Positions 16,850-24,347 of a stretch of DNA of 64,000 nt are shown here, in pieces. The position numbers and the translations under genes are program-made. Below the pieces are notes generated by a model. The model worked only from the letters and a program-made list of their open reading frames with translations. It searched no databases and had not been told where the DNA came from. Positions within the stretch are counted from its first letter, which is position 1; each line of letters opens with the position of its first letter. Origin of the DNA: Bacillota bacterium (GTDB lineage Bacteria; Bacillota; Clostridia; Saccharofermentanales; DTU023); contig JAKPXB010000043.1 in NCBI GenBank assembly GCA_029570375.1, forward strand, positions 97,850 to 161,849, written 5' to 3'.

Positions 16850-17083
16850 TTACAGTGCGTTAAACTCCTGTTCAAGCGTTGCGATCTCGTCCATCATGTC
16901 GAGGTACGCCTGATCGATGATCGTCGATGTCGTCGTCGCAACGACGGGGATAGTATACGTTCCCACTGTTAGCGTTCCTGCTGCGAAAAGCTGTTTGGCT
17001 TTTTGCATCTCGCTTGCGATTGCTCGTTTCTCCGCCAAAAGCGCGTTAATCTCGTTTCCTCGTCTGAGTTGATCTTGTGTCAT
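16850..17083 (-). CDS. Small coiled-coil phage protein of unknown function
   Basis: This 77-aa protein has a helical N-terminal half ('LRRGNEINALLAEKRAIASE') and ends with 'DEIATLEQEFNAL'. It resembles no family I can name. It lies downstream of the YjcQ-like gene and before the terminator and structured gap, and has a GGAGGCAGAGATG start region. Confidence 0.55.
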   Translation of the reverse strand: MTQDQLRRGNEINALLAEKRAIASEMQKAKQLFAAGTLTVGTYTIPVVATTTSTIIDQAYLDMMDEIATLEQEFNAL

Positions 17084-17117
17084 CTCTGCCTCCTTCCGGA
17101 CATGAAAAAACCGCCTC

Positions 17118-17456
17118 TCAAATCATCGGTGTTATTTCTTTTATCGTTCTAAGGGTGTTTGCTACTTTCTTCAGCATGCGATTTTCTTGAAGATACTCTA
17201 TCCCTTTAGGTGTGATCGAAATATTTTCAAGATCAGTTATGTGTATTTCATCATCTGCACGATAAACAGTAATACCTGTGATGTAATTTTCTGAATACAA
17301 ATTGCTGATTATGTATTCCCAATACTTTTGATTGATTGCAAAGTGCTTATTGATCGGCTGTATCGCTTCAACATCAATAGTTTTACCCTGTTTCAATTGC
17401 TCGTATAAGTATTTGCAAATGTGATATACAATTACAAAATAATCATCTTTTGCCAT
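17118..17456 (-). CDS. YjcQ family protein
   Basis: This 112-aa protein matches the YjcQ family pattern: 'DDYFVIVYHICKYLYEQLKQG' at the start, 'YWEYIISNLYSENYI' in the middle and 'ISITPKGIEYLQEN' near the end, a winged-helix-like layout. The gene is AT-rich compared with the capsid genes and is bounded by terminators on both sides, which marks it as a cargo (moron) gene. Its function is not established; DNA binding is inferred from the fold. Confidence 0.8.
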   Translation of the reverse strand: MAKDDYFVIVYHICKYLYEQLKQGKTIDVEAIQPINKHFAINQKYWEYIISNLYSENYITGITVYRADDEIHITDLENISITPKGIEYLQENRMLKKVANTLRTIKEITPMI

Positions 17457-17483
17457 TTTGCTTGCTCCTTAGTTTTTTGCATG

Positions 17484-17507
17484 AAAAACCGCCTCGATGG
17501 GCGGTTT
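17484..17507 (-). terminator. Terminator after the MuF immunity-like gene
   Basis: On the minus strand, AAACCGCC-CATCGA-GGCGGTTTTT is followed by CATGC. Near-identical GCATGAAAAACCGCC sequences stand at 17100 and 25576. Confidence 0.75.
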
Positions 17508-17537
17508 AGGGTTTCAGCGCGCTATAGAACAGCGCTG

Positions 17538-17843
17538 TTATTGCTGGATTATCATTCTATTTATTGCGTGCTGAACAAACTCTTGTGGAAGTCTCAAATT
17601 ATAACGATCCACATAGTATGCCGTCGTAGACCACCAATGGTACGTTCCATCATTTAAGCCAACGTAAGAGCCTTTTATTGTTTCGCCGGTAAATGCATCC
17701 TCAGCACTCCCTGATGCTGCAATATCAATTTTACCTCGATGCAGATAGTCTATGATCAGACTCTTTTCAGGGTAAGGGGAAGCATTACAACAATCCGTCT
17801 GGACATTGTACTCAAGATCAATTAGATGCGGAAACCAAGTCAT
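17538..17843 (-). CDS. Probable immunity protein for the MuF toxin domain
   Basis: This is a 101-aa protein with no family I recognise, rich in Tyr, Trp and Asp ('GTYHWWSTTAYYVDRYN'). It overlaps the stop of the MuF gene by 4 nt (ATGA), is AT-rich, and is followed by a private terminator. MuF polymorphic toxins of temperate phages are known to be followed by a small immunity gene; that rule and the coupling are the basis for the call. Direct evidence for binding is lacking. Confidence 0.5.
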   Translation of the reverse strand: MTWFPHLIDLEYNVQTDCCNASPYPEKSLIIDYLHRGKIDIAASGSAEDAFTGETIKGSYVGLNDGTYHWWSTTAYYVDRYNLRLPQEFVQHAINRMIIQQ

Positions 17844-19453
17844 TTTCTTCTCGGCCTAAATATTCGCCACTCCCCCTTTCGTTCAGTATCAGGTCGCCCC
17901 AATTTATTACCCTGCTCGTCAGTAAGCTCATCCGCAACGAGTAATTGCCCGTCAAAATAGACGTATACCGTTTTGTTTGGGGCTAAAACCTCCACTTGCA
18001 GTATATCAGCAACTGCCTGTGCTGTCACGCCATTTTCCGCTCCTGCGCGACATGCAATGAGTCTGATTGGTCCTCCGTTATAGCTAGGCGTGTTTTTTAT
18101 CCATTCACAAAATTCAGCCGCGGAGATCGTTGTTTCATTGTCGTTTGCATCCCTTGTAACAAAACTGAACTCGTCAGAATGCGCCACCACGTCATAATAT
18201 CCTTCCAGTGGTTTTATCTTTTTTGCGTAATGATACAAGGGGTCGTTTTTATTTAGGTACGCAGGATCCGCAACACCTGTGTCTTTTGGAACGTTGGCAG
18301 TTACAGATTTTGTTGCCGCATGATACCTTTCTCTAACCCTGCTTCTTCTAAGGTCATACTTGTCGATGTGATCGCGCAGTTCTTTTGACTTCGCCCGTGC
18401 TTTCGTGTTGGCACGTCTTGCCGCGTCCTCATCGCCGATTTCTTTTGCGATATCGCGCTCACGCTTCGCCTTGCGGAGTTCACGTTCTAAGCGCCGCTGT
18501 TTTTGTTCCTGTTCGTAGCGTTCACGGTTCTTCGTCTCGTCGATGAGTTCTTGTTTGTTTTCCGACAGTCCGTCGAAGAACATGCCGATGTGATGCCGGC
18601 AGTTAATGCCTAAGATACCGTCCGGCTCACCGTAGCTTGTCTTGTTCCAGTCACCGACCTGCCATACAGCGCCGTTTTTGTCCGTCACGGTTTTTGTCGT
18701 ACCCGATCGACTGAACAGCTTCCCCTGAACGAGTGAGCATTTTGGCCTCGCCCCCAAGTGAGCGCTTACGACGATGACATCACATCCGACCTCATCCATT
18801 CGTGTGAAAGTGGCCTGATTGGCGGCACTGTTCCCCGTGGTGCGAAGGATCATTTCAACGGCGCTCTGTGGCTCCCAGCGCCGCCCTGCGCGGTCATAAA
18901 ACCCTGTTAAGCCTTCTCGTACCAGCCTGCGCGTGGCTGTCTTCATCGCCTCGTGAGGGCTCTCTCCGGACATCATGAAGCCGGCGGCGATATTGAGAGT
19001 ATCGATGTACTGTTGTTGCGCGCTCGTCAGCATGGACGTATTCACGAGATTCATCCGGTCGAGCGCCTGTTCCTTGAGTTTCTCAAGCATGAATGTTGTC
19101 TGCGCTGCCATGTCCGGCTCCGGCATCGTTCGGATTAATCCACGTTCCCAAGCCTCTTGCAACGTCGCCCCGTCGCCGCCGTCGACAGACTCTCGTGCTG
19201 TATGGTAAAGCATTCGGTCAATCTGGAGCGGGATATCGCCTAAGACTTTTTCCATCATGGCGATGGCTTCACGCTTGAATGACGCCGACGCAAGGATTTT
19301 CTCAATCCGCCATGCGTTCACTTCAGCCGGAAGCTCCGGCGCTCCGTCCAACAAGCGCTTCACGATCCTTACGATTATCCACTCTTCGAGCGTCCCGTAA
19401 ATACGTGCAACCTCGTGCGCGAGGATGGCCAGTTCATTTGGAGTCGGTTTCAT
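17840..19453 (-). CDS. MuF minor head protein with C-terminal cysteine-protease-like toxin domain
   Basis: This is a 537-aa protein. ATG 19453 with GAGGAGG 6 nt upstream is preferred to the listed start. Residues 1-300 form an SPP1 gp7/MuF-type head protein, ending in the zinc-like 'DGILGINCRHHIGMFFDG'. Residues 305-385 form a charged helix. The last 125 residues do not belong to the head protein: 'VVAHSDEFSF' (His425), then 'NGGPIRLIACRAGAENG' (Cys468) and 'VEVLAPNKTVYVYFDG'. This matches the C80/CPD-like domain seen at the ends of many polymorphic toxins, with a likely His-Cys dyad. It lies after the portal, as MuF genes do. It may be packaged and delivered with DNA; that is inference. Confidence 0.82.
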   Translation of the reverse strand: MKPTPNELAILAHEVARIYGTLEEWIIVRIVKRLLDGAPELPAEVNAWRIEKILASASFKREAIAMMEKVLGDIPLQIDRMLYHTARESVDGGDGATLQEAWERGLIRTMPEPDMAAQTTFMLEKLKEQALDRMNLVNTSMLTSAQQQYIDTLNIAAGFMMSGESPHEAMKTATRRLVREGLTGFYDRAGRRWEPQSAVEMILRTTGNSAANQATFTRMDEVGCDVIVVSAHLGARPKCSLVQGKLFSRSGTTKTVTDKNGAVWQVGDWNKTSYGEPDGILGINCRHHIGMFFDGLSENKQELIDETKNRERYEQEQKQRRLERELRKAKRERDIAKEIGDEDAARRANTKARAKSKELRDHIDKYDLRRSRVRERYHAATKSVTANVPKDTGVADPAYLNKNDPLYHYAKKIKPLEGYYDVVAHSDEFSFVTRDANDNETTISAAEFCEWIKNTPSYNGGPIRLIACRAGAENGVTAQAVADILQVEVLAPNKTVYVYFDGQLLVADELTDEQGNKLGRPDTERKGEWRIFRPRRK

Positions 19454-19480
19454 GACGGCCTCCTCGATTTTTCGCATTCA

Positions 19481-21010
19481 TTACTCTTGACCGAAAATGT
19501 CCTGCCGATCGGTTGACGGCACCGATGCCTCCGCATGGATCTGCTGAAGCTCTTCCTCGGCCTTTTCAGCAGGCCAGTCGTTCAACTCCATCAGGGCTCG
19601 GCGCTTACTCATGAGACCCGCAGACGTCAGCTTGATGACGTTGTCGATGTCGGCGTTCTTATCGGTGACAATCGAATCGTCAAACCCCACCGTGACGGTG
19701 TACGTCGCCGATTCAGGGATCTGCCCGTACATCTTTCCGTACTCGATGATCGAACGCACGACCGACTCAATTGCTTCACGGATGAGGTTCTGATGCCCTT
19801 TGATCGTCTTGTACGTCTTGCTGTTGGCGCTGATGATCTCAGTCGCGGTCTTTACCCCCTGCGCCACATCGAATGAGAACGTGCCGGCCGTGAGTCCCGT
19901 TTGCATACACAAGATATTGAGCAACGCATTGATGGCCTTGACATGCTCTTCAACGCGCAAGACGACGGTATTATCCTGAATTTGGAAGCTGTCCATCTTG
20001 TCAAAGTCGAACGCTTCATAAACTTCATCATCGGCGTCAAAGTAACGTAAAGGTTCAGAGTCAATCCCTGGCACAACGACTTCTCGGATTGCCGCCGCTG
20101 GGACAATGATCCGTTTCTTACCGAGGACAAATTCCCGCCCGAACGAATCGAACGCGATGTCGAGCTGTTTTAGTGTATCTAAGGCGTTCGCAAAGACGGA
20201 AATGCCTAAGGGCAGGGCGAAGTCAGCGTTATTGGCGGTGTTCGGTGCGAAGTAGACAAAAGTCTGCACGTCGCGGTTAATTCGAAGCACCGGCTCAAGC
20301 TCCGGGTAGACGCGCTTGACGTCAATCTCGACGCCGAGATGATCCGTGTTAGACGATTCAAAGAGATTGTATTCAAGCTCCCGTTTCAGCTCGCCCTCAG
20401 CCGTCTTCAGCAAGTGCCACTCAAAGAGCGTGTAATAGTAGCGGTCGCGTTTTTCCTGTGTCACAAAGACACCCTCAGTCATGCCCCTATTCGTCCAGCC
20501 GACGGGGATAAACTGGTCAGCCATGAGATAAGAGAACTTGATCTCTCGCTCTCCGTCATGACTGAGTTTAATCGCCGCGCCGCCAAGCGCCAGTTCCATT
20601 TCGATCAGATTTTGAAATTTAGACCAAAAGCTGTTTCGTTGAAGGACATCTTGAACGAAAGTGTCAAGGGGATCGTCCTCTTGTTGTGCTATTTTCTTCT
20701 GATCGGAGCTCACGGAAATAGTACACTCCTCGTTGAAAATAAGCCCCGCGAGTTCTTCGCATAGAATCTTTGCCATGTTAAGCCCGTCACGTGTGCGTTT
20801 TGTAGCGCCGGGCGACAGGACTGTCTTTTTGTGCGTCCGTAGCCAGTCTTTTTGAATCTTATCGACCGTATACGCGTTCTTCCATGCGCTGATGTACGTA
20901 TCGTAGAACGATTGACAGTCCGGAATACGCTTATCTTGGAACTTGTCTTTGATCCCTTGAATGAAGTGCATTTTGTAAAGTACCTCTCTTATCTTGTTCA
21001 TGATGCGCAT
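19481..21010 (-). CDS. Portal protein (SPP1 gp6-like)
   Basis: This 509-aa protein follows the large terminase by 1 nt. The N-terminal 'FYDTYISAWKNAYTVDKIQKDW', the 'TRDGLNMAKILCEELAGLIF' helix and 'MQTGLTAGTFSFDVAQGVKTATEI' near residue 390 are characteristic of SPP1-type portals. The C-terminus carries 'LMSKRRALMELNDWPAEKAE', a clip/crown element also seen in this family. It forms the dodecameric vertex through which DNA enters the head and pairs with the MuF protein encoded next. Confidence 0.92.
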   Translation of the reverse strand: MRIMNKIREVLYKMHFIQGIKDKFQDKRIPDCQSFYDTYISAWKNAYTVDKIQKDWLRTHKKTVLSPGATKRTRDGLNMAKILCEELAGLIFNEECTISVSSDQKKIAQQEDDPLDTFVQDVLQRNSFWSKFQNLIEMELALGGAAIKLSHDGEREIKFSYLMADQFIPVGWTNRGMTEGVFVTQEKRDRYYYTLFEWHLLKTAEGELKRELEYNLFESSNTDHLGVEIDVKRVYPELEPVLRINRDVQTFVYFAPNTANNADFALPLGISVFANALDTLKQLDIAFDSFGREFVLGKKRIIVPAAAIREVVVPGIDSEPLRYFDADDEVYEAFDFDKMDSFQIQDNTVVLRVEEHVKAINALLNILCMQTGLTAGTFSFDVAQGVKTATEIISANSKTYKTIKGHQNLIREAIESVVRSIIEYGKMYGQIPESATYTVTVGFDDSIVTDKNADIDNVIKLTSAGLMSKRRALMELNDWPAEKAEEELQQIHAEASVPSTDRQDIFGQE

Positions 21011-21011
21011 G

Positions 21012-22292
21012 TTATATCCTCAATAAATCGCGATAGTGTTTTTCCGTCGCGTATTCGAAGCTGTCAAGGCTATCGATATTGACCGTGCCGTTATCCAGTC
21101 GCACAAGCTCATCCGGCTTTCGAGCGTCCCATACAGCCGATTCAAACGCTTCAATTAGATGTTTACAGTTTTCCATGACGACCAGCTTATCGGTCGCCAT
21201 GAGCATGTCCGTCGCACTGATCCTGTCGGCGATCGGCAACTTTCGCGCATACCGCACGGGGATTTGCGGCGTCGCCTGTCGAAATGACTTAATCAATAGC
21301 ATTTCATGATCCAAATAGGCGTCCGTGATGCGAGGGTACATCGCTTTCCATCGCTCCGTCTTTTGTACCCATGCACCCTTAAGGTGGTCGGCGCTGAAAT
21401 TGTCAGGATCGTAATACTCGTCGAGCACGATTGCCTTTTTGAAGTTGCGCGTAAACCCGACGAGTGTAAACACGGACGCGGAGCCGCTACCGCCAAAGTC
21501 AACCCCAATCGTAAAAAACGAAAAAGGATTCGCCTCAATGTAAGCCTCCAGTTTGTCTTGGCTCCACACGTGTCGATGCCGATCAAAGCCTGTGTAAATG
21601 GAGCCTTCCGCTTGCGCCCATTCGCCGAGGATATAGCGGCGGAAAAAGACGCCTGTGTACATCCGCATGTACCGCTCTTTCACGCTCTCCGACAGCGTGT
21701 TGTTGTCGTTGAGCTGAAAGTGCAGGTAGTAAATGTGTTTCTCTTTCGCTAAGTCAATAAATTCTTTTTTGAACCAGTGTGACGGGCCCCTCGGGTTGCA
21801 ATTCATGAAGACCTTCGCGCCGTCACGTGAACACCGGGCGATCATCTGATCGACAAACGATCGCGGAAACAGCGCCGTCTCATCCGCCAGCGCTCCCGCC
21901 GCCGTTAAGCCTTGCAACACGTCTTGGCTCGCTTCGTTGTTTGCGCCGAAGAGGTAATACGTGTTCCCGCCTACTGTGATATAGTTCTCCGAACGGTTAT
22001 ATGAGTAGGGAAGCGACCACGCTTGAAGGATCTGTTGCATCGGCTTGACAACGTTCCTTTTAAGCGCGCCCATCGACTTTCCCGCTATGATGAAATCCTC
22101 CTCTTTATAGTGTGCAAACGACCATCGCAAGAAACTGCAGAGCATAGCGATCGTCTTCCCGGAGCGTATGGAGCCGTCGGCAATAACCATATCGTGATCA
22201 CGTACCGGAGACGACGGTTCCCACCAGAACAAGAGCTTGCGTTGCTTCGTCGAGAACGGCTGAAACTCAAACGCGTGCGCTTTCTTCCTCAT
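21012..22292 (-). CDS. Terminase large subunit
   Basis: This is a 426-aa protein. The ORF track begins far upstream inside the small-subunit gene; ATG 22292 ('MRKKAHAFEFQPFS') is preferred and overlaps that gene by 26 nt. The ATPase P-loop is 'GSIRSGKT' (about residues 40-47) and the Walker B-like region 'AAGALADETALFP' follows. The C-terminal nuclease shows 'FFTIGVDFGGSGSAS' and 'AYLDHEM' with acidic metal ligands. It packages DNA into proheads and cuts concatemers. Confidence 0.93.
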   Translation of the reverse strand: MRKKAHAFEFQPFSTKQRKLLFWWEPSSPVRDHDMVIADGSIRSGKTIAMLCSFLRWSFAHYKEEDFIIAGKSMGALKRNVVKPMQQILQAWSLPYSYNRSENYITVGGNTYYLFGANNEASQDVLQGLTAAGALADETALFPRSFVDQMIARCSRDGAKVFMNCNPRGPSHWFKKEFIDLAKEKHIYYLHFQLNDNNTLSESVKERYMRMYTGVFFRRYILGEWAQAEGSIYTGFDRHRHVWSQDKLEAYIEANPFSFFTIGVDFGGSGSASVFTLVGFTRNFKKAIVLDEYYDPDNFSADHLKGAWVQKTERWKAMYPRITDAYLDHEMLLIKSFRQATPQIPVRYARKLPIADRISATDMLMATDKLVVMENCKHLIEAFESAVWDARKPDELVRLDNGTVNIDSLDSFEYATEKHYRDLLRI

Positions 22293-22800
22293 CCCGTTCA
22301 CCGTCGCTTTCTTCTTCGGCAAATAGTTCGGCAATATCGATCGTGTCCGGTTTCGTCGCCGACACAAAAGCTTGGACGCTTTCTCTTGCCGATTCCTCCG
22401 GTGACTGTCGGACGCGCTCAAGCTCAACCAGCGCCTTTTCCTTTTCCGCTTTGAGCTTCTCTGTGCGCGCCTTTTGCTCTTGCCTGTCTTGTAACGTGGT
22501 CGTCTGCCCAAGTGTGCTCCGGATCGTCTCAAACGCCTTCGGGTCTCCTTTCGCGATTGCTCGAACCACAAGGCTGTACGCCAGCCCCTGTTCCATCGTC
22601 GGATCGATGCCAAACGTGCTAAGACGCGCCGCTAACTTTTCGTCCGGCACCTCCAAGGACAATATGGTCTCAAGAGCCTTCTTCAAGTTCGCTTTTTTGC
22701 GTCTCGCTTTGCCGCTTGCAATTCCACCTTTTTTTCCATTTTCTCTCGCTTCGCTCTCGCTTCGTTCATCAAAAGGGATTAAATTTTCCTCGTTGGCCAT
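22267..22800 (-). CDS. Terminase small subunit
   Basis: This 177-aa protein is encoded directly before the large subunit and overlaps its start. The basic N-terminus ('GKKGGIASGKARRKKANLKKAL') fits DNA binding, and the middle ('YSLVVRAIAKGDPKAFETIRSTLGQ') matches a common Firmicute small-terminase pattern. The C-terminal 60 residues are a charged coiled coil and an acidic tail. It would recognise the packaging site and load the large subunit. A structured RNA and terminator lie just upstream. Confidence 0.83.
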   Translation of the reverse strand: MANEENLIPFDERSESEARENGKKGGIASGKARRKKANLKKALETILSLEVPDEKLAARLSTFGIDPTMEQGLAYSLVVRAIAKGDPKAFETIRSTLGQTTTLQDRQEQKARTEKLKAEKEKALVELERVRQSPEESARESVQAFVSATKPDTIDIAELFAEEESDGERDEEESARV

Positions 22801-22845
22801 CGTCTAATCCCTCCTCTCCGACCCCCCTTTCGCAGGCAATAAAAA

Positions 22846-22863
22846 AGCACCCCGAAGGGTGCC
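22846..22863 (-). terminator. Terminator closing the structured RNA upstream of terS
   Basis: On the minus strand, GGCACCC-TTCG-GGGTGCT is followed by TTTTT. The same stem-loop sequence occurs again at 23689-23706. Confidence 0.8.
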
Positions 22864-22867
22864 TTTT

Positions 22868-22963
22868 GAAAACCGAGAGGGTGTGCATCTCCCCTCATCT
22901 CTTCTAACCAAACAAATGGTGTGTCGCTACACTTGCCTCTAGGCTTCTCGACGTCCGGTTTTC
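22868..22963 (-). ncRNA. Candidate structured RNA upstream of the small terminase
   Basis: An 8-bp outer stem (GAAAACCG/CGGTTTTC) closes about 80 nt containing hairpins GAGGG/CCCTC, ACCA/TGGT, GTGT-cgct-ACAC and a weaker GCC-tcta-GGC, so a multi-way junction is possible. A strong terminator follows 5 nt downstream on the minus strand, which gives the RNA a defined 3' end. No ORF fits here. It does not match a riboswitch I know. Confidence 0.55.
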
Positions 22964-22994
22964 AATTTTATTCTATCACTTAACATCAACGATA

Positions 22995-23300
22995 TTAATA
23001 CAGGTGTTCTACGACAAAACGTTCATCTCCACTGTCTAGCAACTCTCGTATGCTTACACCATCTAGCTTAAACTTATCAAGTAGATTAATGAACGGCTCA
23101 TCTTCAGGAAGTGTAAAAATCGGATCACCTGTATTGTCAAACGACTTACGGACTGATGGACCGGGACCGTCGGTATCAAAGAAATAGTACTCTCCGTTGT
23201 AGGAAGTCCTCATCGAACCACTTCGGGCATAATATTCATACACTTCACGCACTGCATCGGGTGTCATTGCTAGAACCTCCGTGTCGTATTTTTCTTCCAT
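22995..23300 (-). CDS. Small acidic protein, probable immunity partner of 23270-23662
   Basis: This 101-aa acidic protein ('MEEKYDTEVLAMTPDAVREV') is rich in Asp, Glu, Phe and Tyr, typical in size and charge for a toxin-immunity protein. It overlaps the end of the upstream 'MGGRG' gene by 31 nt, so the two are translated together. No family is recognised. The call rests on coupling, size and the parallel with the neighbouring pairs at 23766-24347 and 17538-19453. Confidence 0.45.
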   Translation of the reverse strand: MEEKYDTEVLAMTPDAVREVYEYYARSGSMRTSYNGEYYFFDTDGPGPSVRKSFDNTGDPIFTLPEDEPFINLLDKFKLDGVSIRELLDSGDERFVVEHLY

Positions 23301-23662
23301 TTCATTATACGCTCTCCGTCAGCCAATTCCTCAGGTGTCAGAGACCTTGTGCCAATTGTAACACCGTTTGCCACAATGTTTACATGTGGCTTCATGCCAC
23401 CATGTGATTTGTCGAAATCCACACGCTTATACATCTGCTTCTTTTCATCATAGTAACCGATAGACCCAAGCTCCCCTTTGCTGTTAAGTACTGCATACGT
23501 TCGATTTGGAGATCCTGACATAAAAGGCAAACCCGGGGCTTTAGATTCATCATTCTTATTCAGAACCTGAATTCCTCGAATCGTGGCAACTGTGTGAAAC
23601 TCTTTCTTAATTAATCGTCCTTGCCCGGTTTTCTTATTAAAAAACGCCCCTCTGCCGCCCAT
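23270..23662 (-). CDS. Small toxin-like phage protein starting MGGRG
   Basis: This 130-aa basic protein begins 'MGGRGAFFNKKTGQG', the opening used by several phage-borne toxin-domain proteins. Its C-terminal half has 'KRVDFDKSHGGMKPHVNI', a spaced His...His arrangement like that of some polymorphic-toxin nuclease domains. It overlaps an acidic small gene that could be its immunity protein and is bounded by terminators. A nuclease-like activity is inferred only from the His motif. Confidence 0.5.
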   Translation of the reverse strand: MGGRGAFFNKKTGQGRLIKKEFHTVATIRGIQVLNKNDESKAPGLPFMSGSPNRTYAVLNSKGELGSIGYYDEKKQMYKRVDFDKSHGGMKPHVNIVANGVTIGTRSLTPEELADGERIMKWKKNTTRRF

Positions 23663-23688
23663 TGTTTTTCTTCCTTCCGGACATAAAA

Positions 23689-23706
23689 AGCACCCCGAAG
23701 GGTGCT
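23689..23706. terminator. Terminator between two toxin-like cassettes
   Basis: AGCACCC-CGAA-GGGTGCT has A/T tracts on both sides and is nearly identical to the terminator at 22846-22863. Confidence 0.75.
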
Positions 23707-23711
23707 AAAAA

Positions 23712-23782
23712 GCAAGGCCACTAGAATCGAACTGGAGTATTCCTCAATCAAGGCGTTTTAAGCCACTAAAACCAGCCTTTGC
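23712..23782 (-). other. Decayed tRNA-like sequence
   Basis: On the minus strand, GCAA(A)GGC can pair with GCCTTGC around a 71-nt stretch. The stretch contains a D-arm-like GTTTT-AGTGGCTT-AAAAC and a T-loop TTCGATT with an imperfect stem, but no good anticodon stem. Its 5' end overlaps the last codons of the 23766-23975 gene. It is probably a tRNA remnant or a tRNA mimic. Confidence 0.3.
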
Positions 23783-23975
23783 TCTTTTCCCGAGTATGTT
23801 CAGTCAGTTTACTTAGTTGCTCATAGCTCCTAAATACCGGATCAAATGAGTGATCATCTGGCTCAAACAAATATTCCTTAACGATGCCCTTCTCAAAATT
23901 GCCGTCCGTAATATACACAATGGTGCCCGTTTTCTTAGATATTGTGTCAATCACGCGGTCATATTCTCTCAACAT
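23766..23975 (-). CDS. Small protein, probable immunity partner of the DUF6883-like gene
   Basis: This 69-aa protein ('MLREYDRVIDTISKKTGTIV') has two predicted beta-strands and a charged C-terminal helix ending 'SKGWF'. It starts 18 nt after the DUF6883-like gene and is followed by a tRNA-like stretch and a terminator. It resembles no family I can name. The immunity role is inferred from pairing and size. Confidence 0.45.
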   Translation of the reverse strand: MLREYDRVIDTISKKTGTIVYITDGNFEKGIVKEYLFEPDDHSFDPVFRSYEQLSKLTEHTREKSKGWF

Positions 23976-23993
23976 AATAAATGACTCACCCTC

Positions 23994-24347
23994 CTAGTAT
24001 GCCGTGACAAAATGCAGTCTCCCTCTCTTATCTTTAACCGCCCAGATAGTAACAGTACTTCTTTTGACCCCTATCCCTAAATCCATTGTAACGCTAAATA
24101 ACGATGTTCCGTCCTGCGCATTGCCCTTTGCTTGTAGCCGTCCCTCTCGCAATCCTTTTCTCAGATCCCGTTCCAACTTACGCCAATTCTGATAATTGTA
24201 ACCAATGGCATTGAATATTCTGTATTTACCGTTCGACTTTTCCGGATGCAACAAGTAGTCTTTTATTTTTGCATTTGCTATTTTTGCAACCTTCGCCCTG
24301 TACGCCTTAGAGCCTTTAGGATAAAAATTTTGTCCTCTACCACCCAC
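23994..24347 (-). CDS. DUF6883-like protein starting MGGRG (toxin-like)
   Basis: This 117-aa basic protein follows the DUF6883 pattern: 'IKDYLLHPEKSNGKYRIFNAIGY' (quoted as two parts: the leucine-rich start and the Gly-Tyr turn), a central helix pair and 'RSTVTIWAVKDKRGRLHFVTAY' at the end. DUF6883 occurs at the C-termini of polymorphic toxins; here it stands alone behind a short 'MGGRGQNFYPKG' head. It overlaps the ParB-DUF4417 gene by 11 nt and precedes a small possible immunity gene. Activity is unknown. Confidence 0.6.
   Translation of the reverse strand: MGGRGQNFYPKGSKAYRAKVAKIANAKIKDYLLHPEKSNGKYRIFNAIGYNYQNWRKLERDLRKGLREGRLQAKGNAQDGTSLFSVTMDLGIGVKRSTVTIWAVKDKRGRLHFVTAY

Noticed and set aside
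22343-22807. 154-aa plus-strand ORF opposite the small terminase
   Set aside because: Antisense shadow, Ser/Phe/Ala-rich, no start site.
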